This document shows, in pieces, positions 24,196 to 36,670 of a stretch of 64,000 bases of DNA. Numbering within the stretch: the first letter of the stretch is position 1; the number at the start of each line of letters is the position of its first letter. The translations under genes were made by a program, and so were the position numbers. Under the pieces are notes generated by a model, which worked only from the letters and a program-made list of their open reading frames with translations, made no database searches and was not told where the DNA came from. The stretch covers positions 90,821,434-90,885,433 of the forward strand of contig OY754331.1 in the NCBI GenBank assembly GCA_963573305.1, read 5' to 3'. This DNA comes from Pyrrhosoma nymphula. Taxonomy: Eukaryota > Arthropoda > Insecta > Odonata > Coenagrionidae.

Positions 24196-24439
24196 TTAAT
24201 TGTTGGGAGTGTTTAGAATAGGAGAGAAATTTGGATAAAGCACGAATGTGGGTTAATATACATAAATCTTCATGAATAATGCAAGGAATTGATGAATGAT
24301 TTAATCTGATAGTCCTAGAACCATTGACTATGCTTTAACGGTCATGATTGGGGAAACACATTCAGACATAGTATGTATAAACATATGTGAGAAACCTTAG
24401 TTCACAATGCAGAAATATAAATCTATCAATATTTTGAAA

Positions 24440-26085
24440 AAGAAAGAGGGTGCCCTGTATTAAGATCAGAATTTGTTGCTGCATTTAAGGACTTACGAGA
24501 GAGAAAGTCACCAGGAGTTGATGAAATTCCCTTGGTGTTCCTTAAGTATGCAGAACCCTGAAATAGCTTTACAGATTGATATGTGACATTTTCTCAATTG
24601 GGCAAATCCCAACACACTTTCAAAAGAATGCAATCACCCCTATCCCGAAGAAGAAAAGAGCCAAGAGATGTGAAGACTTAAGAAAAATTATCCTAACAGT
24701 ACATGCAGCAAAAGATCACTCCATAATTATCTACAGGAGGATGGAGCAGCATATGGAAGACTTCCTGGATGAAGACCAGTTCGGTTTCAGGAAAAGTAGG
24801 GGAATGAGAGAAGCTATTTTAGCCCTAAGTCTTATCATAGAGAAGAGTATTCAAAAGCACCAGCCCACGTATATTTGTTTCATCGACCAAGAGAAATCAT
24901 TTGACAATGTGGGTTGGAATAGGATGCTGAATGCACTGAAGAGCACCAGAGTGTCATTTAATGACAGAAGAACAGTGATGATGCACTTTGATGAACACTA
25001 TATGATGCACTTTGTCATCAGTGATCTTGAAGGTATACATTGAAAAAGCAAGCCTTACATAAAATAAAGGAAAAATAAAAAACAGGAATACAAATGCATG
25101 GAGATAAATCAGCATGCTACACTTTGCTGATGACATAGTCATTCTTGCAGAGAAGAAGAAAGATCTGATGATAATGCTTGAACTATATGGACAAAACTAT
25201 GAAAAATGCTATTAGAAGATTATTGTTAAGAAAACGAAGGTTATGGTTTGTGGAAGAAGTCAAGAAGACAGACTCACTATCAAACTTGGACAGTAAAACT
25301 TGTGTAAGTGGAAGAATTTTGTTTACTGAGAAGCATGATCACTGGTGATGGAATAAGCAAGAAAGACTGAAATAATAACCCAGATTGTATAGAATAACCC
25401 TAGCAAAGTAGGCATTCTACCGAAAAAGGAGCGTGCTGACTGGTAGCAACGCTTTAGTAAGGAATTACTTCAGTAAAACTTATATTTGGGGCATGCCTTC
25501 ATATGGCTGTGAAGCGTGGACAGTAACAGCCGCAGAGCAAAAGAGGATGGAGGCAATGGAGATGTGGTGTTACCGAAGAATGATGAAGATCAAATGGACG
25601 GAGAGAGTAACTAAGAAGTCCTACAAAGATTTGGAGAGAAAAGAAGTCAAATTTTTAATTATTGCAATGGCACAAACAATATCGTTCGAATTCACACACA
25701 TGGTTACAAAGATATGCACCAAACAGGGTGAAATTAGCCATGAAAAATCGTTTGACTTGACCGGGAATCAAACATGGATCTCCCCATTCCCGGTCAGGTG
25801 TGTTAGCCGGTTACAGCAATAAGTTACGAGAAAAGCAGTATGTATTATGAAAAGTATGGGAAGGAGAGACAAATATATTGGATGGATTTTGCTACACAAT
25901 AGCCTTTTGAAAACAATGTTGGAAGAAGAATTTAATGGGAAGACTTACAGAGAAAGAATGAATGAATACATCAGGTCATGTAGGATGTCAAAGTGAATAA
26001 TTATATAGGAGTGAAGTGGTTGGAAGGGAGGAGAGTGGAGTGGAGAGCTGCAGCAAACCACACTTCAAATTGAAAACTGATGATG
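24440..26085 (+). mobile_element. LINE E, RT and C-terminal part, degraded
   Basis: RT-derived blocks include HFQKNAITPIPKKKRAKRCEDLRKI (24610), DQFGFRKSRGMREAILAL (24775), TYICFIDQEKSFDNVGW (24870), then SYGCEAWTVTAAEQKRMEAMEMWC (25500). The end reads GRRDKYIGWILL (25860) with a short (GAT)n-like tail near 26085. Many stops and frameshifts. It is interrupted by a SINE at about 25642-25827. Confidence 0.8.
25642..25827 (-). repeat. tRNA-derived SINE inserted in LINE E
   Basis: On the minus strand it reads TGTAACCGGCTAACACACC (A-box region), then a B box GTTTGATTCCCGG, then CAAGTCAAACGATTTTTC. This is the same family as the + strand copy at 37966-38115, with which it shares most bases. GAGAAAAG appears on both sides, a probable target-site duplication; the LINE frame is interrupted here. 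Confidence 0.75.
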
Positions 26086-26438
26086 ATGGTTTGAATAAGA
26101 ATAGTTGAGGAGCCTAGTATGAGGAAGCTGGAGGCCATTACAATATTTTATTTATTACGTGGTCTTAATGAAAAGAGAGTTATTATTGTTGTAAAACAAA
26201 TATCATATAAAATCTTATATGCTGCAAGAGTGAAGCTAACTGACTGGAATCCATCTGCATTGAATGAGTAAACTTATATTGGTATATTAAATTACCTATT
26301 GGTGTTATAAAGTGTCTTTTCTGGCAATCAGTAATTAAGGCTGTCTTTTGTATTTTCTATTTGCCTTTGAAGTGTTTTAATATTAGTTCTCCATTCTAAA
26401 TTCTACGTAAAGTAATTCATCAACCTTTCTCTTTACAG

Positions 26439-26643
26439 GTTGTGTTTGTATGGAGAAAATTTAATTGATGTGGAAGTCAAATCATATGCTCGTCTATTTT
26501 TGGAGGAAATTTTCCATCCCTTCTATTTGTTTCAAATTGGCAGTGTCATCTTATGGGCCCTTGATGAATACTATTACTATGCAGGCTGTGTTATCTTCAT
26601 ATCATCACTCTCTCTCATCGTATCATTGTTGGAGACTAGGAAG
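26439..26643 (+). CDS. ATP13A-like: P5B ATPase exon: membrane segments M1-M2
   Basis: The exon encodes LLCLYGENLIDVEVKSYARLFLEEIFHPFYLFQIGSV..., then WALDEYYYYAGCVIFISSLSLIVSLLETRK. The GEN-I-V-V segment, the HPFY-x-FQ start of M1 and the DEYYYYA turn into M2 are hallmarks of P5B pumps. Two hydrophobic stretches of about 20 residues are visible. The acceptor is TTTACAG at 26437-26438 and the donor is AAG|GTAAGT. It enters in phase 2 and leaves in phase 0. Confidence 0.9.
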
Positions 26644-27311
26644 GTAAGTATTTGATTGGCCACAACCAATGGAAGCACTTAGCCATCTTTCAATCTCTCC
26701 TATGTGTGCCTTTACATAATGGTGAGACCTAGTCTTCAATCAGTAACATACAATGTGGCCATATCTTAGTTATCCTCATTTGATCCCATTTTCAGGGCTA
26801 ATATCTTACCGTCCATACTCCACTTCCATCTCTACCTTCTTAAGTAAATCATATTCTAATGTCTTGGTTTTGAAAGGTGTGACAGCTCTTAATTAGATTA
26901 ATAAAAATTAGTGATTCATATATGTGATTCATTGATGTTAATAGTGTTTTTTACTGAGCCACAAACACTTTTATAATCATGTTGGAATGTTCCGAAATGC
27001 ATTGTGTTACTTTCAATGTATTAATCATAATTTGACATTGTTCCTCATGAGCCAAAAGCTCTACAGTACATTTAAGCCTGTGAATGATGATGTATGTTAT
27101 TTTCTTGTGAAGACTTCTTTCTCTAATGATGAATTTATCGTCTTGTGGATATAATTTAAAATTAGTGTAGGGGCTTCAAAAGGTGGTCAGTAACGGGGTT
27201 AGGGTGAAAATGTATTAAATTATGTTCTGAAAATTGATTTGCATGCTCCATGTTATTAATGCTTGAATCTTACTTTTAGTTTTTTGTCTTAAAAATAACT
27301 TTTTTTTCCAG

Positions 27312-27384
27312 CAAAGTATAATGCTGAGGGAAATGGTTGCATCATCACATCTCGCAACTGTTAATGTTTGCAGAAGAAATGGAG
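27312..27384 (+). CDS. ATP13A-like: P5B ATPase exon: start of actuator domain
   Basis: This short 73-nt exon encodes QSIMLREMVASSHLATVNVCRRNG. It follows M2 and begins the actuator domain; the family reads as L-x-x-MV followed by a VxVCR strand. The acceptor is TTTTTCCAG. The donor is G|GTTGGT, a weak consensus, but phase 1 fits the next exon exactly. Confidence 0.85.
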
Positions 27385-30032
27385 GTTGGTTGTTTGTCTC
27401 TGTAGTTAGTGCACATTTTATAAACATTAAATAGCTTTCATTAACATTATATTCATTGAAATTTTGTATTATTTAAGCACCTTTCATGGTCTTTGATGCA
27501 TCTAGTGAAGTTGATTACAGCATGTATGTATGAGTTGAAAGTCATTCAAATTATAACATTCATGACATAACTTATTGTTTCTGAAAATGAGAAGGAAATT
27601 TGAGTAATTGTTTTCTGTTGTGTATGAATGAAGGAGAAGGTTAAACTGAATGGACTTCAGAAAGCAGACAGACTTTCTTATTTTATAAGCATACATATTT
27701 TTTAAGTTTATACTTTTAGCTTGTAGCCTCATTTGGATGTACGGGTCTGGCTGCTAAAAAGACCTTTGAATGGTAGCGAATTTAAATTTGAAATATTTGG
27801 CACAAATTTGTAGAAATTAAGGTGTGGTGCTAATATTGATGTGGTAGCCAGGTTTACATTCTAAGGACATACATATTAGTACTGCCTTCCAATGCCAAAT
27901 TAAAAGTAGAAGGCAGAATGATATAAATTTACCAGTGCATATTTCTTTCTGCCAAAATGCATAAAACCGTAATATAAAGTGGCCAAAATAGTTTTACAAC
28001 CACAGGAATTCTTCTGTAAAAAATCCAAGTACAATACCTCCATCCATTTTAGAAAAATGTTGTGGATATTCATTCATCTGAACAGTTTTTGGATTAGAAT
28101 AAGCCAGATGTTACATCAAAGAACAAAGAAGTAGGTATATTTTCCTAGGTTCTTAATTTATCTTTCTTAGTACAGGCAGTCCTCAGCTTTCGTACACAAT
28201 GCGTTCCTGAAGACGTGTACGAAAGTCGAATGTACGAAAGTCGAACAATAAGAGTCCCATACTAATTAGGGGTTTCGTTCCCGGAGAGTGAAATATACAT
28301 AGTAAAACCTCATATCAATTGTAAGGAAGTTTTATTTTTAATACAAAAGTTTAAAATACATTAATTATATTTAAAACAATGCGTAATTACTTTAAAAACT
28401 ACGCAGCCTTGATAAACGATTCTAAAAGAATACCGTTGTGTACTGAGTAAACATACGCATTTCTAATTTTTCCCAATCAGAAATTAACATTTCACTGATA
28501 ATGTCCACTATCACTATAAAGACACAAAACAAGAAGCATCACAACATTTAATTTTTGGAACCTTAAACTTTATGTCATTTAATTTATTACAATTAAAGAA
28601 ACAACAAAATTTCCTAAACTGTACAAAAGACAAACGAAAATAGAATAATGTTTCCTAGGTACATACCATGCACAACTTCGTGAATTTCGCATTGCACTTC
28701 CCAGCATTTCGTACATGGTCTATAATTTTATCTTTCCCCTTTACTATTGAACACACAGTTGAACGGCTTAAGTTCAATGATTGTCTTGCAGCAAAAGATC
28801 CTCCCAGTTCAGCACGTTTAATAATTCCCAACTTTTGCTCGACAGTATTAAGTTTATGCGTCCTACGAGTATTTTCGTTGGTCTCAGTCACATCATATTT
28901 ATGTTTTCTACTCATTCTTATCATACGACATTAATTAAATTCAGCAAATAAACAAGGTATACCTCGCTCTAAGTTAACACTGCCCATAGTCGCGCACACT
29001 AGCAAGCGAGAACGCCAGATGAAACAGTTGAATGCTGGGATGTGCCATGCACCATCGCAGGAAATTCAAAAATATTGTTCGAGAAATGTCCGAAAGTCTG
29101 AATTTTGTGTCCGAAAGTCAAGTAAAAGGTATCAATTTGGAGCGTACGAAAGTGCGAATTGTACGAAAGTCAAGTGTATGAAAGTCAAGGACCGCCTGTA
29201 AATAGATGGTAGCAGATTTTGTAATTATGGTGGTCGATGGCTTAGGTCACCTTACTAGAGACCTTGTAGATTTATCTAAAAATATTATCAAATGGATGGC
29301 ATCAGTTATAGCTACATGTAATTAAAGAGGAGAGCAATTGACAAGTAAATTAAATTTAAAAATGAATCTAAATTTCAATAGAAGCAAAGGAAAAAAGACT
29401 CCTATGCATGCATTTCGGTCATCCAGGTTACCATCCCCTGGGGAAGATTTTAATCTTGTGTGTTTTCCGAGCCTAAAAGTCTAAAAGAGGCTGATATTGA
29501 TAATATGGCTCTCTTGCGAAATGGATCAAACAAGAAAATTCTTTATAGCCTCGCTACGATACTTTTCAAATGTTCATGGCTGATCTTTGAGTACAATTTT
29601 CAGTACTTGATAGGCTAGGAGGTGTTGATGGATTTCCCTGGTCAAGGTCCTTTAGACCTGTTAGCCCATTGTGCCCTTCAGTACTTCATTCAAATGATTT
29701 AATTGATATTTTTATGTTTAATATACCTTAACCTCTGTATCATTATTCAAATTTCATAATGTTTTGCATACTCTTACCTTTGCACACAAAGCCTGTGTGG
29801 TCTTGGCTTTAAATTTGAATGTCATACCATTAATTTCTGTGTTTGCTCTTATCCATTGCGTTCTGCGATTAGCAAAATATTTGGCCTTAATTTCTTTAAA
29901 AGTTTGAGAAACTTATAATTCGTCAAATTTTCTGTTGTTGTTGTTAGAATATTGAATGGAGTTAATATCTCTGTTTCGAATCTTTCACTCATCGATGATA
30001 TTTTAGTTCATAAATTTTAATTACATTTCCAG
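27385..30032 (+). other. Intron with Tigger-type element
   Basis: Apart from the pogo/Tigger element at 28173-29198 I see nothing coding. 27430-28170 and 29200-30030 are AT-rich and featureless to me. Confidence 0.7.
28173..29198 (-). mobile_element. pogo/Tigger-type element with transposase N-terminus
   Basis: TA at 28171-28172 precedes CAGGCAGTCCTCAGCTTTCG. The right end is the inverted CTTGACTTTC...GGACCGCCTG followed by TA at 29199-29200. On the minus strand, from the Met at 28915, MSRKHKYDVTETNENTRRTHK is followed by LNTVEQKLGIIKRAELGG and NLSRSTVCSIVKGKDKI. This is a CENP-B-like helix-turn-helix as in Tigger transposases. The frame ends at 28655 without the DDE domain, so the copy is non-autonomous. 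Subterminal GTACGAAAGT repeats occur at both ends. Confidence 0.85.
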
Positions 30033-30164
30033 GCTGTGAAGAGGTTCCAGTGAGCAAGCTAGTACCAGGAGATCTGATTGCAATACCAGAAAATGGATGT
30101 TCCATGCCTTGTGATGCCTTGTTGTTGACTGGAAACTGCATAGTTAATGAAAGCATGCTCACTG
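30033..30164 (+). CDS. ATP13A-like: P5B ATPase exon: actuator domain
   Basis: It encodes CEEVPVSKLVPGDLIAIPENG, then CSMPCDALLLTGNCIVNESMLTG. VPGD and MPCDALLL...NESMLTG are the conserved actuator strands. The exon ends one base into the Gly codon of TGES, so this dephosphorylation motif is assembled across the junction with the next exon. The acceptor is TTTCCAG and the donor is GTAAAT. Confidence 0.9.
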
Positions 30165-32819
30165 GTAAATAACATGTTTTAATAAAAAGAAAATGCCCCA
30201 CTATTTATCCACTTATAATTATTCCACTAATAACTTGAAAAATCTCACTGTCAAAGTCTTATTTCTGTCTGTGGAGAACTCTATCATATTTGTACACCGC
30301 TACATGCTGGGGTGCAGAAAAAAGCCCATCATAACTTTATGAAGTTTTTGCATAGTCATACTCCTTGATTTTCTTAGTCAAGTTTTTAGAATGTCTGGAT
30401 ATTGTTGCAACTCTGGAGGAATTAGGGAAATTTAATATTGAACTAGAAATGACATCGTTGTTCTTGTGTTTTTTTAAATCAATTTAAAGATCATTTTTAT
30501 TGAATCCCTACATCTGATGTGTTGCACAAGAAGTGGTTCATATTTCTTCTGTTTAGGTCTCCAGAATAACTACCTAATAAATGAGGATGATAGTTTAAAA
30601 GGCCAAGATACTAGTTGTCTAAAATAATGGATTTTAGTACTCACAATATGCTATCCCATTTTTATTCAGAAAAATTATTGACAAGAGTACATACATACAT
30701 GCCCATCACACTGTTCCATTTCAGGCAGTTTCAAAAAGTTTAAATCTTGGTAATAGGCTTGTAAAGCTAACTCTGCTGAAACTATTTCCTCCATAAGACC
30801 CCAACCTTGCATACCTCTTTTGCTTCAGTTACCCTCGAAAAAGTGAAAACTTTTAATAATTTGTAAATAGAAGCCTAATTGTGCAGTCTCCATTACTGCT
30901 AATATGATCTATTATCGTTATCTGTTCATTGTACAGTATATTCCACTAATTTTGTGTTCATGCTTTAATCTACTGTATCATGATGTATTGGGTTTCATCA
31001 AATATTTTCTCGAGATCTACATTAATATTGTACCCTACAAGCCTAATAACTGATATTTTCAATTACAAATCTCCCGATTTTAGGAATAAGAAATTCTTCT
31101 AAGCGAATGTTATACCTTCAACTTTTGCGTGCCTTGGGATTTAAAGGACTGCGAGGATTAACTGTATTCTTTAGGGGGAAACCATTGAGCAACGAAAACA
31201 GAACTGAAATTGTCAGCTGTCATACTCAAATTAGCATGAGTAATATACAGGGAAGAATACACAATTAAACTCAATAAAAATATGGCCGTCAACTCATATG
31301 AAAAAATAACTACATATTAGTTGTGAGTGAAGTCTTCGCAGGTTTCCCACCAGGTCAGTTGTTCAGCCAAAGCCAGCGGTTCAATGGCTGACTCTGCCAT
31401 CGTCCTCAGGGCGTTGAGTGCCGGGTCAAAATTCTTCCATGTTGATATATCCTCCAGCCATGGGTCAGGTCGTTTTTGATTGGCTCTCGTCGATTCTCTC
31501 TTTGTTTTTTCGCACCATCTTAATTTTCCTGAGCACTGGTCTCCACACTTGGCTTATCGCATATCCAGTATTGCAGTTGAAACTCTTATCTGGCAACCGT
31601 ATCTCAATAGCCTCTTTAGTTAACCGGTCCCAGTATACGCTTGATCTGCAAAGAAGCTTTGCATTGTCGAATACGATTCGATTGTCCCGGCTAAGACTGT
31701 TCTGCAATGGCTGACTTCTGGGGATAGGCCAGTCTGATACATGTCTTGTGCTCCTTAATCCGGGTCTCGATGGTTCGACCAGTATCTCCAATGTAGACCT
31801 CCCCACACTTGCAGGGGATTTGGTATAATTTTAAACAAAATTATTCAAGAGTAGGGTTACCTTAGTCATTCCTGACCGTGCCACTAGTATTTCCTTTTCC
31901 CATTGTTAATCTTATTGACACTCATTTTTTTTATGTATTTCCCCCTTTACCCTCCATTGGATGTGATTCCTCACTTTGGAAACGTTTCCCCTCTGGTCTG
32001 TTTATCCTTTGGACTGTGTTGAGGGACTAAGAAAGACATTCATTATTCCATCAACTTGATCCATTTACCCATTGAAACCGCAGTCGACCTATTTAGTCGT
32101 GTGGAAATACTAAGTGTTTTTTTTTCATTTTAACGTGAATTACCACAAAGTAGATCCTGCAACCTTTGATTATAGACATAAGGTGGAGTATACCTGTAAA
32201 AGGAAGTCATCATCCCACATCTGGTGAAGCTTTGTACCTGTTTGGAAACTGTGTAAATTTGAATCTGCAGTCGGCAAATATATATTGAATAGTTCACTCT
32301 GTTGGCAAACATTTGAAAAGGTTTAAAAACAATCAAAAACTTTTTAAATACGTATGAGTATTTAGTGTTGGAGAAATTTACCAATCAGAGGCCTCTTTTG
32401 CCCCACCCTAGCACCCATTTCACTCTAAGGTCCCACAACATGGCTGGGTGGGATTGGTTAGTTTATACCAGATGAAGAGTTAGTGATCATCCTTCTTTTG
32501 GGTTGTTTGAGAACTAGAAAATGATTCAGTTTCAACTTATTATTATGGTACATAAATAGTTTCTATAACATGAAAACTCACACCTCTGAAGCAAAAAGTT
32601 TTGCTACTGGAGCTGTGCATTGTTGAAATTAGGCCATGGCGATGGATAAATCACACATTCTAGAAAATGCAAATTCACCATGGCCTTATCTCGGCCCTGT
32701 GAAGCTGCAGTTACAACGAAAAGCCTACCTATACCTTTAACACATTAACTAAAATGGGTATTTTTTCCTTCTTGTTTCTGATGTTGTTTGAAATCTGTAT
32801 GTTTTTATTTTGATTTTAG
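30165..32819 (+). other. Intron with Penelope-like fragment
   Basis: The Penelope-like relic at about 31330-31835 is the only feature recognised in this intron. Confidence 0.7.
31330..31835 (-). mobile_element. Penelope-like element, GIY-YIG C-terminal fragment
   Basis: The minus strand from about 31830 reads CKCGEVYIGDTGRTIETRIKEH, then RLAYPQKSAIAE. After a frameshift it continues as SLSRDNRIVFDNAKLLCRSSVYWDRLTKEAIEIRLPD...NCNTGYAISQVWRPVL. This is the zinc-finger-linked GIY-YIG endonuclease end of Penelope-like retroelements. It is truncated and frame-shifted and differs in sequence from the copy at 10.4-11.1 kb. Confidence 0.8.
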
Positions 32820-32950
32820 GGGAAAGTGTTCCAGTGACGAAAACACCTCCAAGCCATTCTGAAGAGCCATATGATCCGGAAAATCACAAACGGCACACAC
32901 TATTCTGTGGCACACAAGTCATTCAGACAAGATATTATGGAAGTGATAAG
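32820..32950 (+). CDS. ATP13A-like: P5B ATPase exon: TGES loop and A-domain end
   Basis: With the split Gly it completes TGES-VPVTKTPPSH and continues to YDPENHKRHTLFCGTQVIQTRYYGSDK. The KRHTLFCGT-x-VIQTR segment is highly characteristic of ATP13A proteins. The Glu of TGES performs dephosphorylation in this superfamily. The acceptor is GATTTTAG and the donor is AAG|GTAATG. Confidence 0.92.
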
Positions 32951-34198
32951 GTAATGAAATAATATGCTATGCTATGGTTCTGGAAAAAACTACCTGTTCC
33001 TTTGGTTAATGTCATAATTTGCAATAGTAGTTGTGAATGAGGCTTTCCAGTTAGCTTCAGTGATGGCAGTATTAATTCTTCACCTTCTAATCCTTGAGTC
33101 ATGGGATCAAGATTTGCTTGGGTGAATCTTTGGGTTACTCAGGGCATGAGCATCTGTGAAAAGAGATAGATGTACCGGAGAGTGACATAGTCCTGGTTTT
33201 TATCTGAGTGAAGACTATTACTACAGTTGTGCAGAATTTAGTGTCTGCTCCTTTAGATGAATTCAAAGCTTTATAAAGGTGTCACCTGCTGAGGTGATCC
33301 CGATGAATGAATGAAATTCACAGTGAAAAAAATTATTTGCATGAGCTGGAATTTGAAGGCAGATCCCCCTAATTTGCACTGAGTGCTCTGACCAATCAAA
33401 TTAGCCCAGCATTCCCTTCCTCTGTGAGGAGTGGGATAAGTTATAGTAGAAAGGTTATGAATTCGTAATTCATCTGATGTTGCTGTGAATCAGAACGTAA
33501 GCAAATATGACTAAAACCTCATTCAGCAGAGGCTATGTTAGGTAATTATTACAGTCAGAATGCCAATTAAGAAGAACCTGGAGAATGAATCCTGTAACAA
33601 ATTAGGAAAGCATATTGTTACTCATGGCTTTATTTGGTGGCGTAATGTGACATCAGCGTGCTGGAGTATTCTCATGCCCTTAGGGGCCGCTGTCCTTCCA
33701 ACATATGTATTTGTGAAAGCCTGAAAATGAGCATTGTTAATATCAGTATGATGGCCTACATCATGCCAATCACATTTTAATGTGACCAATGTAGACAGCA
33801 CTTCCATCTAACAGTTTTCTCTTTGTTCAAATTGTTTAAATGCAACAATATAGTGTTATGAGTTAGCTCATTGCACAATCATACATGTAATGGTAAATGC
33901 ATGGTTTGCAAGCTAATAGAAGCAACTAGCATTATCACGTGAAAGATCCCTGATTTTTAGAATACATTTCTTTTGGAAACTACGCTGCTTATCTTGTGAT
34001 TTAAAAAAATATTTTTCTTAATGCCATACTGTTGTGTAAGTATGAAAAAAATCAAATAAATCCCATGCATCAATATATGCAAAAAAAACTGTATAGCCTT
34101 TCATGATATTTTGGTGTGAGTTTTTTCTGCTTTGAAATAAATAGAATTAGAACGTGATATGTAATTGTGACTTATTATCTCTTGGTTGTCACTTTCAG
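32951..34198 (+). other. Intron, mostly unassigned
   Basis: 33060-33130 (+) has a tRNA-like layout ending in GGGATCAAGATTTGC, a possible degraded SINE B box. Nothing else was recognised. Confidence 0.45.
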
Positions 34199-34381
34199 GT
34201 CCTTGCTGTGGTTACTCGCACAGGGTTTGCCACCGCTAAAGGAGAACTAGTGAAATCTATATTGTATCCTCAGCCATTGGCATTTAAATTATATGAGGAC
34301 TCCATGAAGTTCATCCTAATTCTTTTTTGCATAGCTGCTGTTGGAATGACTTACTGCATTCGATTGTTTTTGGCTAGAGGG
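34199..34381 (+). CDS. ATP13A-like: P5B ATPase exon: stalk and M3
   Basis: It encodes VLAVVTRTGFATAKGELVKSILYPQP and then a hydrophobic segment FILILFCIAAVGMTYCI, which is M3. The V-x-RTGF-x-T-KG-LV-SILYP stretch is conserved in P5B pumps. The exon is exactly 61 codons. The acceptor is CTTTCAG and the donor is GTAGGT. The following intron is only 166 bp, the shortest in the window. Confidence 0.92.
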
Positions 34382-34547
34382 GTAGGTTTTGGTTCATTAC
34401 CTCCTCTTTTATTTTGACAGTATGAATTGGTATAAGTCATACGTGATATCCTTTCTATCACCCAGTTGTTCTCATAATTTGATGCTTGAAGTCAAGGTAT
34501 TCATTATGGGTCAGATAAATATGTGATACAATGTTTCTTGTTTTTAG

Positions 34548-34736
34548 GCTGATACAGAAACCATAGTTCTCCGAACATTAGATATTATAACAATTGTTGT
34601 TCCACCCGCATTGCCTGCGGCCATGACAGTGGGCACTGTGTACTCCCAAAGCCGTTTGCGTGAACAAGGGATATTTTGCATCTCTCCTCCAAGAATTAAT
34701 GTGTGTGGCAAGATTAAATTGGTTTGTTTTGATAAG
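34548..34736 (+). CDS. ATP13A-like: P5B ATPase exon: M4 with PPALP signature, up to phosphorylated Asp
   Basis: It encodes ETIVLRTLDIITIVVPPALP, then AAMTVGTVYSQSRLREQGIFC and ISPPRINVCGKIKLVCFDK. PPALP in M4 is the P5B signature at the substrate site (P5A pumps have PPELP). VCFDK carries the catalytic Asp. The exon stops after the Lys codon, so the DKTGT motif is divided between this exon and the one 7.5 kb downstream. Confidence 0.95.
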
Positions 34737-36510
34737 GTAAGTTGAGGATAGATATTGTCCATTTTTCTGAAATGCAAAATATTTACAAATTTGTCGTTGA
34801 TGAATTAACGGCAGTAATTTAAATCAAATTTAAAAAAAAATGTTTTACCTGCAATATCTTGTGCAGGGAAATCATTTAAGCTGTACCACGGTTTTTGACA
34901 ATTTTAAATTCAAGGCTATAGTTAAGGCCCAACAATTATGTGCATCATGATTGCCTATCACTTTAATTCTATTATACCTTACCTTATATGAACTACATAC
35001 TTTATGATCTTAGAAGTAACAATGATTGAATAATGATTCTTTAGGATAGAATTAAGAATGGTACAGAGTTCTCATTGCTTATATTAAAACAGCTATCAAA
35101 ATTTTCTTTGTTGCTAATTATTTCACCACTAACCTGGGTTTGTTTTTAGCCTAGGATAAAGGAAGATCTCTATTTGACTTAGATTAAGAGAATTAGTGTC
35201 TAGAGAAGAGAGTAGTGGAGGGAACCATGAGGCAAATTGTTACACCATCACATGTGAGGGTTAGGTGTGCGAAGATTTCATTGTAATAACATTTTCAAGG
35301 ACGCTAGGGAGCCATATTTTAAGGCGCAGATGTTGTACTTGCTCTTGGCTTGGTCTTGATAGCAAATCTACTTGAGTTTTATCATTAGTTGGTATTCATC
35401 TAGTTTTGGGGCATAGAAAGTATGAGTACAGTGCTATTGATTTGTTCTCCAAGAACTGAGTTTTCATCAAGGCTGCCGAGATCCTATGGCACCATGTGGA
35501 CATCTGTCGGGTAATTTCAAGCTCATTAAATGTCTATTCTCAAGGTTAAGTTGAAACATGGAATCAGGTCTATCACTGTATGAATATTCAACTGCACTAA
35601 TCACACTGTTATAATGACTATTGTGGTTGAGCGAAGAAGTTATTAAATTTTTGTGGCTGTTTGTCTCATTTTTTTTTAAACAAAAACATTTAAAATACTC
35701 CAATTTTAATTGATGTTTGAACTGTGAAAAAATACTTCGGAAAGGTGAGGAAATTATTCAATACAAGTAGGTAACTAAGGTGATTGTCATATCTGTTGTT
35801 AGATGGGAAGTTCACTATGATTTGGAGGTAACAGGTGCAAAGCACTTTCATGGGTCAGTGGTGCATGAACCAAACAATTCTTATGCAGTGACCACCGTGG
35901 CAGATGAAGGAGGGTGTGGACCCTCACCTCCCCGTTATTCTAGGTACAATAGAAAAAATGGTGGTCATAAAGTATTCCATACCCCCCAGGCCCCTGGAAA
36001 GTAGCTATCGATCCTCTCCAAAACAACGACCTCAATCCGCCACTGAGTGACCACAACCTTACATTGCTCTTTTTGTAGAGTAATGCATGTTGTAATGCCT
36101 CTTCAATTGGTAGATTTATTGCCGAGAAGTTATTAGTTCTTCCATGAGAATCAAACATCAGATGGTGGATGGGGCTGACAGTTGTCATAATTTTATCCTG
36201 GATCTGATGTGTTTTTGTAGCTAACTATCTATGAAAGTTTCAGTGTTGTCAGAAATGTGTGTTCTTCAGTTTGATGAAATGTATCTCAGGTCAAATTTCA
36301 AGTATTCTTTTCTAGTAAACTATGGAGGGTCTTGAGTATTTATGATTCTTGAGAAGAAGTTAGAAAATGGGGAAATAAGCTTCGATTTTTTTCAGCCAGT
36401 GGTTTTCATATCCAATGTAAAATACCCTTTGAATATTTAATATCAGGAATTTGTCTTCCCTTTGTAACAAAAAGGGAGGAATCAGGCGAGATGTTGTGGA
36501 ATCTAAACAT

Positions 36511-36670
36511 AATAAGAACTATGACGATGCAATTTTCCGCATAAAAATTTTGAATCGACCCGGGTTTCGATGCACTGCATCATCATCAAACCTGATGATG
36601 ATGCAGTGCATCGAAACCCGGGTTGATTAAAAATTTTTATGTGGAAATTTGCATCGTCATAGTTCTTATT
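36511..36670. repeat. 160-bp palindrome with hammerhead-like core
   Basis: Arms of about 78 bp mirror each other around 36590 with few mismatches (AATAAGAACTATGACGATGC at the left edge, its complement at 36651-36670). The + strand at 36592-36621 reads CTGATGA, a GATGC/GCATC hairpin, then GAAAC and CCGGGTT. The minus strand has nearly the same order. It resembles Penelope-associated hammerhead regions. Confidence 0.75.

Larger units (their letters stand above)
6449..26438 (+). other. 20-kb intron of the P5B ATPase gene
   Basis: It starts GTAAGT and ends CTCTTTACAG. The exons on both sides join in phase. The intron is filled with the mobile elements annotated separately (foldback, piggyBac-type, mariner, Penelope, THAP/P-type with two LINEs, MITE, LINE with SINE). 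Confidence 0.85.

Noticed and set aside
31418..31714. + strand open frame of 98 codons
   Set aside because: It is the antisense shadow of the Penelope GIY-YIG fragment on the minus strand.
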